From contig NC_081812.1 in the NCBI RefSeq assembly GCF_030704535.1, positions 16,589,001-16,653,000 on the forward strand: DNA of 64,000 bases, written 5' to 3'. Source of the DNA: Vitis vinifera. Taxonomy: Eukaryota > Streptophyta > Magnoliopsida > Vitales > Vitaceae. The notes beneath the pieces were generated by a model. The model saw nothing but the letters and a program-made list of their open reading frames with translations, was not told the origin of the DNA and ran no database searches. Shown here in pieces: positions 1 through 11,600 of this stretch (position 1 is the stretch's first letter; each line of letters starts with the position of its first letter). Position numbers and translations under genes: made by a program.

Positions 1-115
1 AGGACTAAAAGATTTTTTAGGCTTTTTCTAAATTTTTTTCCCCTCTTTAATTTTTTCACAAAATAATAAGTTCTCACTTTTGTAATGATATTTGATGAGC
101 AGATGGAAACATCAA

Positions 116-186
116 GCACCAGTGGTCTAGTGGTAGAATAGTACCCTGCCACGGTACAGACCCGGGTTCGATTCCCGGCTGGTGCA
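116..186 (+). tRNA. tRNA-Gly (GCC)
   Basis: A 71-nt cloverleaf. The 7-bp acceptor stem GCACCAG pairs with CTGGTGC, followed by discriminator A. The D-arm has TCTAGTGGTAGAA, the anticodon loop reads CTGCCAC with anticodon GCC, and the T-arm is GGGTTCGATTCCC. Internal A and B box promoters are intact and a T-run follows directly (TTTTTATTTTTG), as expected of a pol III terminator. There is no intron and no encoded CCA. It looks functional. Confidence 0.97.
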
Positions 187-2478
187 TTTTTATTTTTGTT
201 GTTTTGGCCATATCACCTTGTTTTGAGTCAATGCGGCAAAAGAATTCCTATTGCAACTTTTAGCGTTAAGTTTTGTTTTGAAGCATATGTGTTCTTCAAT
301 TTTATTTGTAGGTTATGATGTGGTAAGATATTTCTATTTACAATGCAAGTTTTTTGTTTAGTTTTGAACCATTTATGTTCTTCTGATTTCATTAAACATT
401 ATTATCTGTTGCATTTGGTTGCTGTATAAGATAAAAACGCTACAGAAGCTGTGAATCAAACAAGCTGCCTAGTAAAAAATGAAAGAGATGCATTATTATC
501 TTATTCTTGTTCAATAAGATCAATTAGAATAAAGCTAGCAATACTTCATGCCATAAAATGTTAAATTGTCAAGAAACAGGACTTCTTATAGAATATCACT
601 GTATTGGGGTGCTAAGATGGATGAGAGGCATTCAACAGCCTATAATGTGTAGGTTGTTTAAAATTAATACTCTTATTTCCGCGAACAAATAATTTTATTA
701 CGGACCCTACAATTTTGCTCCTTCTGAGCATGTGAAGTCACAAACCGGTAATTGCTTGTCCTGTGACAAGCAGTGAAAGAGGCCAGTTGAAATCTTAAAT
801 ACAACTCAAGGTAACTTTCCCTAGGGATGTCTCCTATTCTTTCTTTCAGCAAACCATGTTCAACCCCTAAACTATTGCCTTGGGAAAGGCAGGATGCCAT
901 CAAGAAGCTTCTGATCTAAGAAATGTGATCAGAAGCCTTTTCAGTTATGAAGCTGGGTTCATTACAGACTTGGGCTCTATAAAATGTGTTAATAGGAAAG
1001 TGAGTATTTTTTTCTGGTTATCCATTTTCCCAGCTCTAAACCATCCTTACATAGCACAAGATAAAAATGTGTACACTTTGTAGAGGTGAAATGTGATTGA
1101 TAAGAACTTCTATGTGGTTTGTATGGAGCAATTAGTGTGCTATTCGGAATTGGAACTCAAGAAATTATTACAGCAACCATATTTAGTTCTTGAACAGAAA
1201 TTTAATAATAATTGGAATACCTGATTATTGAGCTTGATTTATCATATTGTTTTGATGATGTCCATTTGAAAAGAAGCACTTTGTTTTGAAATACATTCAA
1301 TTGTTTGAGTACCACCCAGTTTGTAGCTACGAGAAGGGTCAGACTTAATTGGACCTGAATCTTGAATTTGTCCCAACAAAATTTGAGCAACCAAGGGAAA
1401 TGGCCATATGATTTGGCTCGATGATGGATCCACATTTATCAAGCCCTTCCTTCTAATCCATATCCTATGATTCTTAGAAATACTACTTGTCTTTCTAAAT
1501 CCATTCGACCAAGAACCAAATTCTATATGAATACTGAAAATCTGATGGTTCAATCTCAGATACAAAACCCTGATCCATTGTGAAAATAGCATGATTTTGT
1601 ATGACTCTGGATTCATATAAATGGGTGGCAAATTCACATGGGGAATGGATCTAGGCGTGAATTCAGATCATTGGTGAACGTATGCAGGGTAGGGGTTATC
1701 AAGGATTTTAAATCAGCGCACGTGCAATGTGCAAATCACCAACATATTGCCCCACTGGTTTGACCATCAGCTGGCACAGGAGCGCCAGCGAACCATTTCT
1801 GTTTAAAATAAATCAGCAACCATAAGGCAATCACCATTCCACAGTGCAAGGACAGTAGCTGACAGGAAACATTTCTTAATCAAATTGAACTCTGCTAGTC
1901 TCTTCGCTCCAAGGTGTCCACAACATCGATGTTCCCTATGTAATGGGCACCTACTGCATCTCCCTTATTTAAATTTGCTAATTAAATGATATCATGGCAG
2001 CTTGCTTGCCTAATAAATATTCCCTCTCTATCATTTCCATCATTTCCTTAGGTACTCCGTTTAATGTGGCTTATACGCTCCAGATCAAAACTAATGGTTA
2101 GAGTTTTCACTGAACCATACTCATGATATTCGTACTTGTAAGGTTTAATGGTTGAAGAAAATAATCTTATAGCTGAGACCAAGTAGTTGGAACTAAGGCC
2201 TCGTGAGTTGAACAGTAATGATGTATAGATATGAATACCTGAATAGCCCAATAAACCATATTCATATGTTTCGATCAAAACAATAGAGATGCTTGCACAT
2301 TCACAATCTTGGATGATAAGTGCAATTCCATGTCTTCAAGCAACCATTGAAAGTAGGGCATCCATGCATATTTGTCTGTATGTATGTGTACCTGGTGGGG
2401 CATGTCTCAACATGTATTTGACTGCTTGCAACATATAAAGCAAGCATTGGAAATTCATTCTAGGAGCGAAAGTATTTT
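187..2478. other. Intergenic region, no gene recognised
   Basis: Moderately AT-rich single-copy-looking DNA. Reading frames of up to 131 codons occur on the minus strand around 1242-1637 and 2048-2278, but they have no recognisable domain, codon bias or splice context. I see no gene that can be supported here. Confidence 0.5.
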
Positions 2479-2805
2479 GGCTATGTTTGGTTCTCAGAAA
2501 ATTTGAGGGAAAATGCAAGGGAAAGAAAATACAAAGGAAAAATAGAAGGAAAAAAAAAGTGAAGGAAAATAAAAAATGGATTAAAAGTTGATAAGTTATT
2601 TTTATTTTTTACTTCAAACTCATTTTATTTATTTTAACTCATCAATATAAAGATTAAATAATTTTAAAATACATAAGTTTTTAATTAGTTTTAATTATAT
2701 TTGATTTTCTTTTATATTTTTCATAAGACAACCAAACATGAAAAAAATCATTTTCCTTTGCATTTTTTTTCTTTCCTTAGTATTTTCCGGGAACCAAACA
2801 TAACC
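2479..2805. mobile_element. MITE with TIR GGYTATGTTTGGTTCYC
   Basis: A 327-bp element whose left end (GGCTATGTTTGGTTCTCAG) is the inverted complement of its right end (CGGGAACCAAACATAACC) with few mismatches; the interior is AT-rich and non-coding. The triplet TTT flanks both ends and could be a 3-bp target duplication, though it is weak evidence in such DNA. Similar termini recur at 49240-49553 inside a RopGEF intron, so this is a small local family. Superfamily not assigned (PIF/Harbinger or hAT-like). Confidence 0.6.
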
Positions 2806-3726
2806 TTTGTGATTCTGTCTTAGATGTTCACAGATGGTGTAATTCTTTGAGTTAACACCATGTTGTTATTAACTCATTATAATTTGATTAGCCAAACTCA
2901 TCTGGATTCTAAATGAGACCGAAGACTACTTTATTTGGGGAGAAGGAATCCAGGAAATACAAACACAGAAAAACAAAGTCCCAAAACCAAATGTTGTGAT
3001 GTTCCCAGAAAAGGGGACTACAAATGATGCTCAGCAAAAGAAACTGCAGACCTCAATTAATTTGGTAGGTTAGAAGGACCTTAATCCAATCCATGGACAT
3101 TAAGAATTGCAGGCACATAGATCATGTTCTTTGTTTCATGTTCTGTATATATATGCAGTTCATTTTTAGCCTAATAGCTGATAATGATGAACATAACACT
3201 TTTCTTTGATTAAATATAGCTGCCAGAATTCAGTACTGAAATCAGTCTCTTTCTGCTAACACAATCATCTACAAAAGATAGAAGTTGGGTGGAGGAAAAC
3301 ATATTTGAGAGTTTTTCCTTCATTTTCTTGCCAAAAAATTGGGGCACAAGAAAGCATATCTTTTAGGAGCAAAATTACTCCAAACACTCTACCAGTAAAT
3401 CAAGCAACTTCTCATCATCTTCCCATCTTAAAGATGTACGAAAAATCAGAGACTTCATTTATTTTATTTTATTTTATTTGTTAATAATTCAACCTCAATG
3501 CATTACAAGTTAACAAATAAACATGATACAGATCTTGTTCCCTTGATTGAAATCACAGTTGTATGGCTAATATTCTATTGCTTCCACGTGTAAGTTCCTT
3601 AATTTTCCCCACTCTGCAGACCATCCAATAAAACCATTCAAAAAACTGAATAAATAATTCCTGAAATCCAAGGGAGGGGAAATTTCCATCAACCACACGG
3701 TCTCATGATCTCGTAATGCCAACACC

Positions 3727-3734
3727 TATATAAT
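3727..3734 (+). promoter_or_regulatory. TATA box of the small membrane protein gene
   Basis: TATATAAT lies 76-83 bases upstream of the ATG at 3810, which predicts a transcription start near 3760 and a leader of about 50 nt. No other good TATA lies closer. Confidence 0.6.
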
Positions 3735-3809
3735 CACACTCAGAGCAACAATCAATTAACCTCCATAGCCTCAGAAAACACAAGCATTTGCCAAACCCGA
3801 TTACCCATA

Positions 3810-4292
3810 ATGGCTCGGTTCCTTCTTCTGTGGTTGATCTTAGCAGATACTTGTGTTGTTCTAGCCATGGCTCATGAAAAATCTCAGAACCCTAGTGTGG
3901 CTCCTAGTCCCTCCCATGCCCATGAACAAGGCACGGCCAGAGCACCTGTGATAAGGAAGCTTGGCAGGCACCACTCCAGATTGGTCAGGTCCGCCGGTGC
4001 ACCGGCTTTCAGCCCATCTCGAGCGCCTGGAAGCGAAGAGAAGAAGTATTCAACGAAAGAGATAGGTTCTTCTTCGGATCAAACAGCTGCGATTGAACCA
4101 AAGAATGAAGAAAATAGAATAGTTGAGGGTGAGAAGGCGTTAGTGAAGAAGCAGCACCATTCAACGGATAAGTCGATAGCCGGAGGTGGAGTCATCCTTG
4201 GGGGCCTTGCCACCGCCTTCCTGGTGGCTGTTTTCTGTTACATTCGCGCCACTGGAAGGAAAAATTCCGATACTACTGCCGATCTTACTTAG
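3810..4292 (+). CDS. Small secreted single-pass membrane protein, unknown function
   Basis: An intronless reading frame of 160 residues. Residues 1-21 form a signal peptide (hydrophobic LLLWLILAD stretch). A low-complexity ectodomain of about 100 residues follows, rich in Ser, Pro, Ala and charged residues, with SP/AP dipeptides (VAPSPSHAH, SPSRAPG) that resemble arabinogalactan glycosylation sites. Residues ~123-147 form one membrane span (GGGVILGGLATAFLVAVFCY), then a short basic tail ending at 160. Predicted topology is type I at the plasma membrane or endomembrane. I recall similar short plant proteins with this conserved C-terminal segment but know no assigned function. The start is the first ATG after a TATA box and begins the signal peptide. 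No close neighbour on the same strand; the PI31 gene follows 1.4 kb downstream. Confidence 0.8.
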   Translation: MARFLLLWLILADTCVVLAMAHEKSQNPSVAPSPSHAHEQGTARAPVIRKLGRHHSRLVRSAGAPAFSPSRAPGSEEKKYSTKEIGSSSDQTAAIEPKNEENRIVEGEKALVKKQHHSTDKSIAGGGVILGGLATAFLVAVFCYIRATGRKNSDTTADLT

Positions 4293-5219
4293 TTGTAATA
4301 CTGTAGCCATACCCATGTATGAGTGATGTTACCAAACACCCTTGATAAAAACTGTAAATGAAACACAAATGATATCATCTTGCATAAAAATAGGCATCTA
4401 TCTTGAATTTAAAATGTTTGAAATTTACACAATGTTAAATTACCTCACAGCCCTAATGCATATGACATGAATCTTGATGTAATTTGAATTTTTGCATGTT
4501 TGCTTTGACTTAATTTTTTATACTATTATGAGTATGACTTCAATTTTAGTGTGACTTGAATAATGTAGACTAAGAGTTTAAATAACTTGATTGAATCAAA
4601 TAGGTATTTGGTAAATTTCGATTTTAGAAATTAAAACTTGAGATTTTGAAATTGAGAACTTAATAAAATTTCTTTTGACAATTTAAAGAAGTTTGAGTCT
4701 CTCTTGAAAAGCTCCCTTCCAACTTTTATCATTTGAATTATCCTATATTAAAACTTTTAAAATTAATCATATATTCATACCATTTAAAAGCTTCATATTT
4801 GAATAGTTTTTATAAATTGATAAAAAAACTTATTTCCTATAATAACTTTTAATCGATAATAATTTAAATCAATTATGAATATTTGATTTTTTTTATTGAT
4901 TAATACTTAATTTGAAAATATTATAACTTGCAAATTTAAATTTTGTCATTTTATACCAACTCGACCCAAATTCTAAATGAAATGAGCTTTGATGGATTTA
5001 CATGGAATACCTCGTATAATATGACAACGAGTGAATTAAAGTTGAATTAAATGTTTCATAATTTGGATTCAACTTGACTTTATTGCCGATCCGACCCAAC
5101 CAACCGGTTCGAGTTCCTAGATGCTATTGTGCCTTTTTTTTAGTGGGTCACGGGAAAAAGGGACGGCCCGGTGAAACTCTAGTAAGGCAGCTGCCAGGGA
5201 GTGAGGTGGACCAAGGCGT
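4293..5219. other. AT-rich intergenic region
   Basis: Holds the 3' flank of the membrane protein gene and then AT-rich filler with no recognisable gene or complete element. Confidence 0.5.
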
Positions 5220-5602
5220 TGAATTTGGGCTTTGAAAAAGATGGACCCAATTTAGGTTGAATTTGATACAGAGTTGGGCTTTCCTAGTTAATGTTTTCAC
5301 AAGCCCAACCCATAAGTGAAGAAGGAACACGAAGTGTGCGGTAGGTAAGATTGGCAGGTGGCATGCAAATCATCTTGACACGCAGTTTCGGGTGGGCCAA
5401 GGCCCATGAAGATGCACTGCATGCCACCTGCCAATACGCAGGTCCAGCAAGGAGCTTGCTCTTATCCATCTTCGCTTTTAGATTTTACTTTTTATTTTTT
5501 TTATTGTTTATTTTTTAAAGATTTCTATTTTACCTTATAATTTAAAAAAATATGTTAAATGGAATGGTATTTTTGGGGAATTTTTTAGAGTACCTATATA
5601 AG
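5220..5602 (+). promoter_or_regulatory. Upstream region of the PI31 gene: site II-type motifs and TATA box
   Basis: A TATATAAG box at 5595-5602 lies about 80 bases before the ATG at 5681. Farther upstream are several TGGGCT/TGGGCC words in both orientations (near 5226, 5275, 5303 and 5392-5406). These 'site II' words are known TCP-binding elements of plant housekeeping promoters, including proteasome and ribosomal genes, which suits PI31. Their use here is inferred from sequence only. Confidence 0.5.
5350..5435. repeat. 86-bp hairpin-forming inverted repeat
   Basis: Two perfect 17-bp inverted arms (ATTGGCAGGTGGCATGC at 5350-5366 and its complement at 5419-5435) enclose 52 bases. The enclosed part can pair further through CATCTT/AAGATG and GGGCC/GGCCC. 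It lies about 245 bases upstream of the PI31 start codon. It could be a small foldback element, a precursor-like hairpin or a cruciform site; I cannot tell which. Confidence 0.8.
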
Positions 5603-5680
5603 GGAAAGCTATAAATGCATTGGGCTGAATATCATTCGACACCCACGACATAGCTTGAGAAGCACTCCATCTGAGAAACA

Positions 5681-8600
5681 ATGGCGACTGAGAAATCAGT
5701 AATGGCGGTGATTAGGGCATCAAGACCCAGCTTCAGAAACGCTCACGACAAAGTAGCATTCGCAGTCCACGCCGCCTTCATCTCCTCCGGCTACCTCCTC
5801 ACTGCCACCGGTAACCCCGCCTTCTCCGAAACCGCTCTCTCTTCTACCTCTACAGGTCCGTGCACCTCTCTCTCTCAATTCTCTCTCTCTATCTATATCT
5901 ATATCTATATCTATATCTATATGTGCTTTGGTTAATTGGGTGTATAGATGAAGTGGGGATTGAGCGATGGAACGAACTTCAGGATGATTATGCCTTCGTA
6001 TATTTCAACCCTGAGAAGGGTTCCAAAAAAGTGTTGGTGAAGTGTCTGGTTATGAATGACAAATTGCTTGTTGCTGCTTTGGCCGATGGGGCTTCTGAGC
6101 CGATCCATCTTGAAATCAAGTGGGTTATTCTCCCCCTTTTTTAAAAGTCGTCTTCATTTTCTTTTTCTTTTTTTCTTTTTTCAAATTGGGGTGTTTCTTT
6201 TATTTTTCTTTTATTATTATTATTATTATGATTTTCGAATTGGTTTATCTGGTTGAATTTTTCTTGCAGTGTTGAGGACTATGTCGCTGAAAATGGGGGT
6301 ACCAATTATTCTGGGCAGTTCAAGAATTTGGATAAGCTCGTGAAGACTCTGGATAAGGAGATTTTGTCGAAATTGAATGGTTCATCTGATAAACCCACCA
6401 GGTAATAAACTTAGTTGGTACTGGATCTTGCTCTTGCAACTTCTTTATACTAGGGAAACTAGGAACATACTTGGGAAGCACTTTATACATGATATGGTGT
6501 GGTACATATTTCAAAGAAAACTACCAGAAAGACTGGTACATGTCCCATCTTAAGTCCCATCTTCAGTGTATCAATCACGCTGTGCAATGTACGGGTTATA
6601 TTACTCATACAATCAAGCCTGACTATTTTTAAATAAAAATAATATTTTATTTTATTTTTAAAAAAATATTAACTTTATTGTTTAAAAGGCTTTTCAATGT
6701 TAAAAATGGATGATAAAAGGAAAGGATGAGACACAATGATGTATATGGAAGTGGTAACATTAGGTAAATGTTATTGAAGTTAGGCATCAAAGATTGAAGC
6801 AAGCGTAATTGTTACTCCAACAAAGAGAAGATGTTATATGAATGAGAGATATGCTATTGAGATCATTTTTTTTTATGGGCAAACAAGAATATATAAAAGA
6901 CGTCAATCAATGACTAGGGGACACACCCCAAGTATATGGGAGGTATACAAAGGATGCCAAAACAAAAAACAAAACACCTCAAACAAGCACACGAAACACA
7001 CTCTCACTAACACACACTCAACCAATCAATAAAATCTAATAGGGAAACAGGACCATCTTGAATATGTTGGCAAGTCCATTGGGAAAGGATACAAATAAGA
7101 AAGTCCTTTAGTGCGCTTGATTTTAGCGTTGAATTCCGTCAAAGTATTTTCAATTCCTCTCTTACCAAAGAATCCAATACAAGCAAAGAGGGGCTATCCT
7201 CTAAATCTTTTTTCTATTTTTGCTAACAAAACTCCCCTGCCATCTCTTAAGCAATTCTTTCATAAGAAAAGGGAGGACCCAAAATAAGTCAAAGAGAGAA
7301 AACAACAAATGCTAAGGACCCCTTAGTTTTTCACAATGGATTAACATGTGATTAGTTGATTCTTTTGAACTCATACACAAAAATAATGGTTAGCCAACAC
7401 CTAACCTCTTATCTTAAGTTGATTTGAGGTTAGGAACCTTTCCTAAACAACCTCCCAAGTAAAAAAAAAAAACCCTACTTTTAAAGGTGCCCAAGATCCC
7501 CACACTACCTTCGAGAGAAAGGACACTCCTACATTTGACTCTGAGAAAGAATAGAAAGATTTTGCTAAGAAGTTCCCATTCGTACTAACTTTCTGAATCA
7601 ACTTGTTTTCATCCTCACTACACTTCCTAAGCACTTGAAGCCTCCTAAGTAACTTCCTCAATTCATTCTCCCAATCTTGAAACTGTGTTGTGAAACTTGG
7701 GTTCCACACAACATGCCTACTAACGACCTCCCAAGCATTCGCACCTAGGCATCTTTATTAGAAGCAAAAGATAAAATAGTACTTTAAAGGAGCATTCCCA
7801 TGCCAAACATCATGCTAAAATTTTGTTCTTCTTCCATTGCTAACCATAAAACTTATCCTGTCCTTACAGTCTTCCCAACCTCCTCTCATCACCTTCTAGA
7901 AGCCAACACCATATCCCTCCATCCCTACAAGAGATCACCATTCTCCAGGTTCTTACCCAAACTTTCCCACTATAACCTATTTCCAAAGCTATTCCCTTTT
8001 CAAAGCAAATCTCCAACACCATTTTTCAAGCAACGCTTTATTGAGAGAGGACAAGACCCTAATACTAACCCTCCCTGTTTTTTTATCTTTGTAGATGGAA
8101 GACCAATTGACTAGGTGAGGTCGGTCTTTTCTCGAGGGCTCCTCCCCCCAACAAGTAGTCCCGTTGAATTTTTTCCAATCTTAAAGCCACCACTTTAGGA
8201 ATGACAAGAAGAGGCATAAAATAGATAGGCAAGCTGTAAAAAGTACTTGTAAGCAAAGTGAGTCTACCACCCTTTGAGAGATGGTCTTTTTTGAGCGGCT
8301 AACTTTTTATGTAACTTCTTCTCAACCACATCCGACATAGATGGGGACTTGAACGGGGCACCCAAAAGCAAGCCTAAATAAATAGTTTGAAGTTTCCCCA
8401 CTTTGCAACCCAACAATGAGGCAAGCTCCTCAAAATTAGGGACCTCCCTCACCTAAACCGGTTCGCTTTTATCAAGAATTTTATCTTTAAAATTAATTTA
8501 ATTAATTACTTTTAAAAATAAAACTAATTTTCTTTTCTATTCTTTTTTTCTTTTTAAGATACATAATAAATAGCAACTTTTAATTTTTTTAATTATAAAA

Positions 8601-11600
8601 AATTCTATAAATATCCAAAAGGATTATTAATTTTCGAAGACAAACTTAAAAATGGAAGAATAAAATTATCCTTTCAATTAAAATTTAATTTCTTATCTAT
8701 CAATTGATTTGTAAATATATATAAAAATAAATAAATTTAAAATTTAAAATATTTTAATTGATTTTTAAAATAAAATTTAAAGGCTCACAAAATTGCAGGG
8801 TATCATCCGTGAATAGGAGGTGAGAAATCTTCACTCCCTCTCTATTCTACCTCCTACCTGGAAGCCTGAAAAGAAGTGTCCCTGTTGTTTTCAAAAGAAT
8901 ATTGAGAGCCTCCATCACTAGCACAAACAGATAAGGGGATAGAGGATCCCCGTTGAATGTTGACCATAAGGAGGATGATGAAAGACAAATGAAAAGTGAA
9001 GTTTTGCTTGACATACTGTTTTTTCCTTTTTGAATGATTGTGCACTTTCTCATTATTTACCTATCGGAAATGAATGTATTGTGAAAGAAGTGACCACTTC
9101 CCCAATTACTTCCTTTCCGATGTGCATGAATCTTTGCTGTCAACTTGTAATTTTTTTTATAGGTACTGTCAACTTGTACATATTCCTAAGTAAAATTTAT
9201 ATGTGGAGTTTTTGAAGCTGATCTAGTCCTCTTCTCATTTGATCTAATACAAGGAATGCATCATTAGTACGTAGATGCATGTAATTTGTTTAGAACACTT
9301 GTAATCTTTCCTTTCAGTACCCCAACTTATGGTTCCAAAATGCCATCATTAACCCATCTAGCCTTGGGACCTTATTGCCTGTTAAATCTTAGAGCTGACT
9401 CCACTTCCTTTTCAATGCTCTGTCAATCAAACACTATGTCTTGCATTAATAGAACTAAACTGTTAACCATCTAACCTTGCTCTCCCGCTTCCTTCTCTGT
9501 TGGGTTCCTACTGTGAATCTTTTCTTCCATTGTCTTCTAAACTCTGTCTGCAAAGTACCCATGTGATTAAACACCAATAAACAAGAGCCAGCCATTGGAA
9601 GAACTTTTTATTTTGATCCTGCTCCTACCTAAGTGCCCTAGTTTCTTATTCTTCCATTTCCACCGATCTATGCTATCCATCTTTCTTTCAATTCTCATTC
9701 CTACCTCTTCCACTGATAACTCCCAAGTTATCTACTTTATTTACCTGTTCATTCATTTTTTTTTCCTAAATCTCATTCCTTTCTAAGTGATATTCCAAAA
9801 CCCATGACTTTTGTTCTGTCACTTGGGGTGTGATAGAGGTGAATTCGCATGGATATTGATTTTGAATTAATTTTCTTATCATATCTTTTGATGTACCTTT
9901 TTAGGTTGCAGAATATAAATCTTGGACAAGTTACTTCCATTTTGGAAAAGAAATGAAGAACAATTCTTTTTTGGATTGTTTTCAATTGTTTAAGTGCTTG
10001 CATGTCTGAAAATGCAAAAACAAGATTTTGATATTTTTTAACAATGATGAATTACAAGGAAATTTTTTTAGAGACAGTTTTTCATAATTTGCTACAGGCC
10101 ATGTTTTCCAGAGCATTTTCATTTTTCTGTTCTTGAAAAAAAAAAAAAAAGTTCTCATTTTTGCTATTAAACATGAAATAAGCCTTTCTCTTTTTTGGCA
10201 AAAAGGAAAACCCTTTTTCCTCATTCAGAGGTACAAAATTTTGTGCCATGAGAACCTTGAATTTGCTTTCAACTGTTTTGGTGGTTGGTTATATTGAACC
10301 AACTTGGAGACATAAAATTTTGTTCAGTGAGGACAATTGTCTCTCAATTTGCTTTTAACTGATTATTGTGAATGCGTGCGTGTTTGCAGTTCAGAAACAA
10401 GACCAGGACAGAGACAGAACCTAAACGAGCCTGGCATGGGAGTTGCTGAGCCTCAACATACTCAAACCTATCCCGCAGGGTATTTTTTCATAGTTTTTAA
10501 TTCATTCATACTTGTAGTTTGCAACATAATGATGTAATCTTTCCTTGATTCATTTATGGTGCATAGGTTATTAATGACCTGCTGTGCCTAAAATGACTTG
10601 GGTTTTTATTGGAATGTGACTGTTTTGAATTTTTTGTATACATGCATGATGACAATAATTTTCTTAATGGATTTTTTTTAGTTGTCCAACTTTTTGATTT
10701 AATTTCTATCCCTTCCTTTCTGTCTCCCCCCCCCCCCCCCCCCCTTCTCTCTCTCTCTAAAACTGATAAAAAAAAGGCTGTAGTAATTGTGTCTGGTTTT
10801 TAGATTCTTCTTTTTGAAATAGGTGGAGCCAGTTTAGCATGCATTTAGGCAATGTCTAGGTGTTTGGATCTTCATGGGCATTGCATGGCCTATGCCATTG
10901 CCATTGGTATTTGTATGAAGTATATTTTATTAGTTGCAGGTCTCTGTATTTATGAAAATTATTGGGAGGTGTAAAGGAAAAGGAAGAACTAGAGAAAATA
11001 ATATTGTCCTGATTATCAATTCCTGTATTTGTTTTGCATTTGTTTTAGTGTTTCTCCAACTTTTGTATCCACTAAAGGAAAACATGCTTTGATTTTCACT
11101 AGAGAAGGAATATGAGCACATTACTTGCTTTATATGTACAAATATGCCAATCATACAGGGCATCAAACTGTAGAGGCAGGCAGCCTATCTCAGGTTGTTT
11201 TTGCCCCTATCCTCTCTGAGTCACAAATCATGTGCTTTGACATGTTTATAGGATATGTGATAGAGATGCTCTTTGTTTGGTTGTTTCTGTTATATTCATC
11301 TAATTTGGGACTTGTGTCTCTGTTTCTGGGTTTGCTATGTAGACTTGTATACCCTCCTGTTAATCCTATTGGTGGCAGTGATCTTTTTCCGGGACCTGGC
11401 GCTGGAATGTACCCTACCAGGTCTGTTGACATTTCTGATTCATGGTTTAGCATTGCAGTTCTTGAACCATCCACTTTCTTACTGACTAGTGTTTCTATTA
11501 TTTGTTTTAATTCTTTCAGGAGCGATTTTGGTAGTGGGTCCATGCTTTTAGGTTTGTAATACCAGTCTTGTTTTGAACTGTTTAGCAAATGAACACATCA

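Noticed and set aside
1242-1637. 131-codon open frame on the minus strand
   Set aside because: No recognisable domain, no signal peptide, no promoter or splice context. Composition looks like chance in moderately AT-rich DNA.
7800-8114. 104-codon open frame on the plus strand
   Set aside because: It is the antisense of the decayed LINE in PI31 intron 3.
11125-11588. 144- and 132-codon frames on both strands around PI31 exons 5-6
   Set aside because: They read through introns; only the short exon segments in the PI31 frame match the Pro/Gly-rich PI31 tail.
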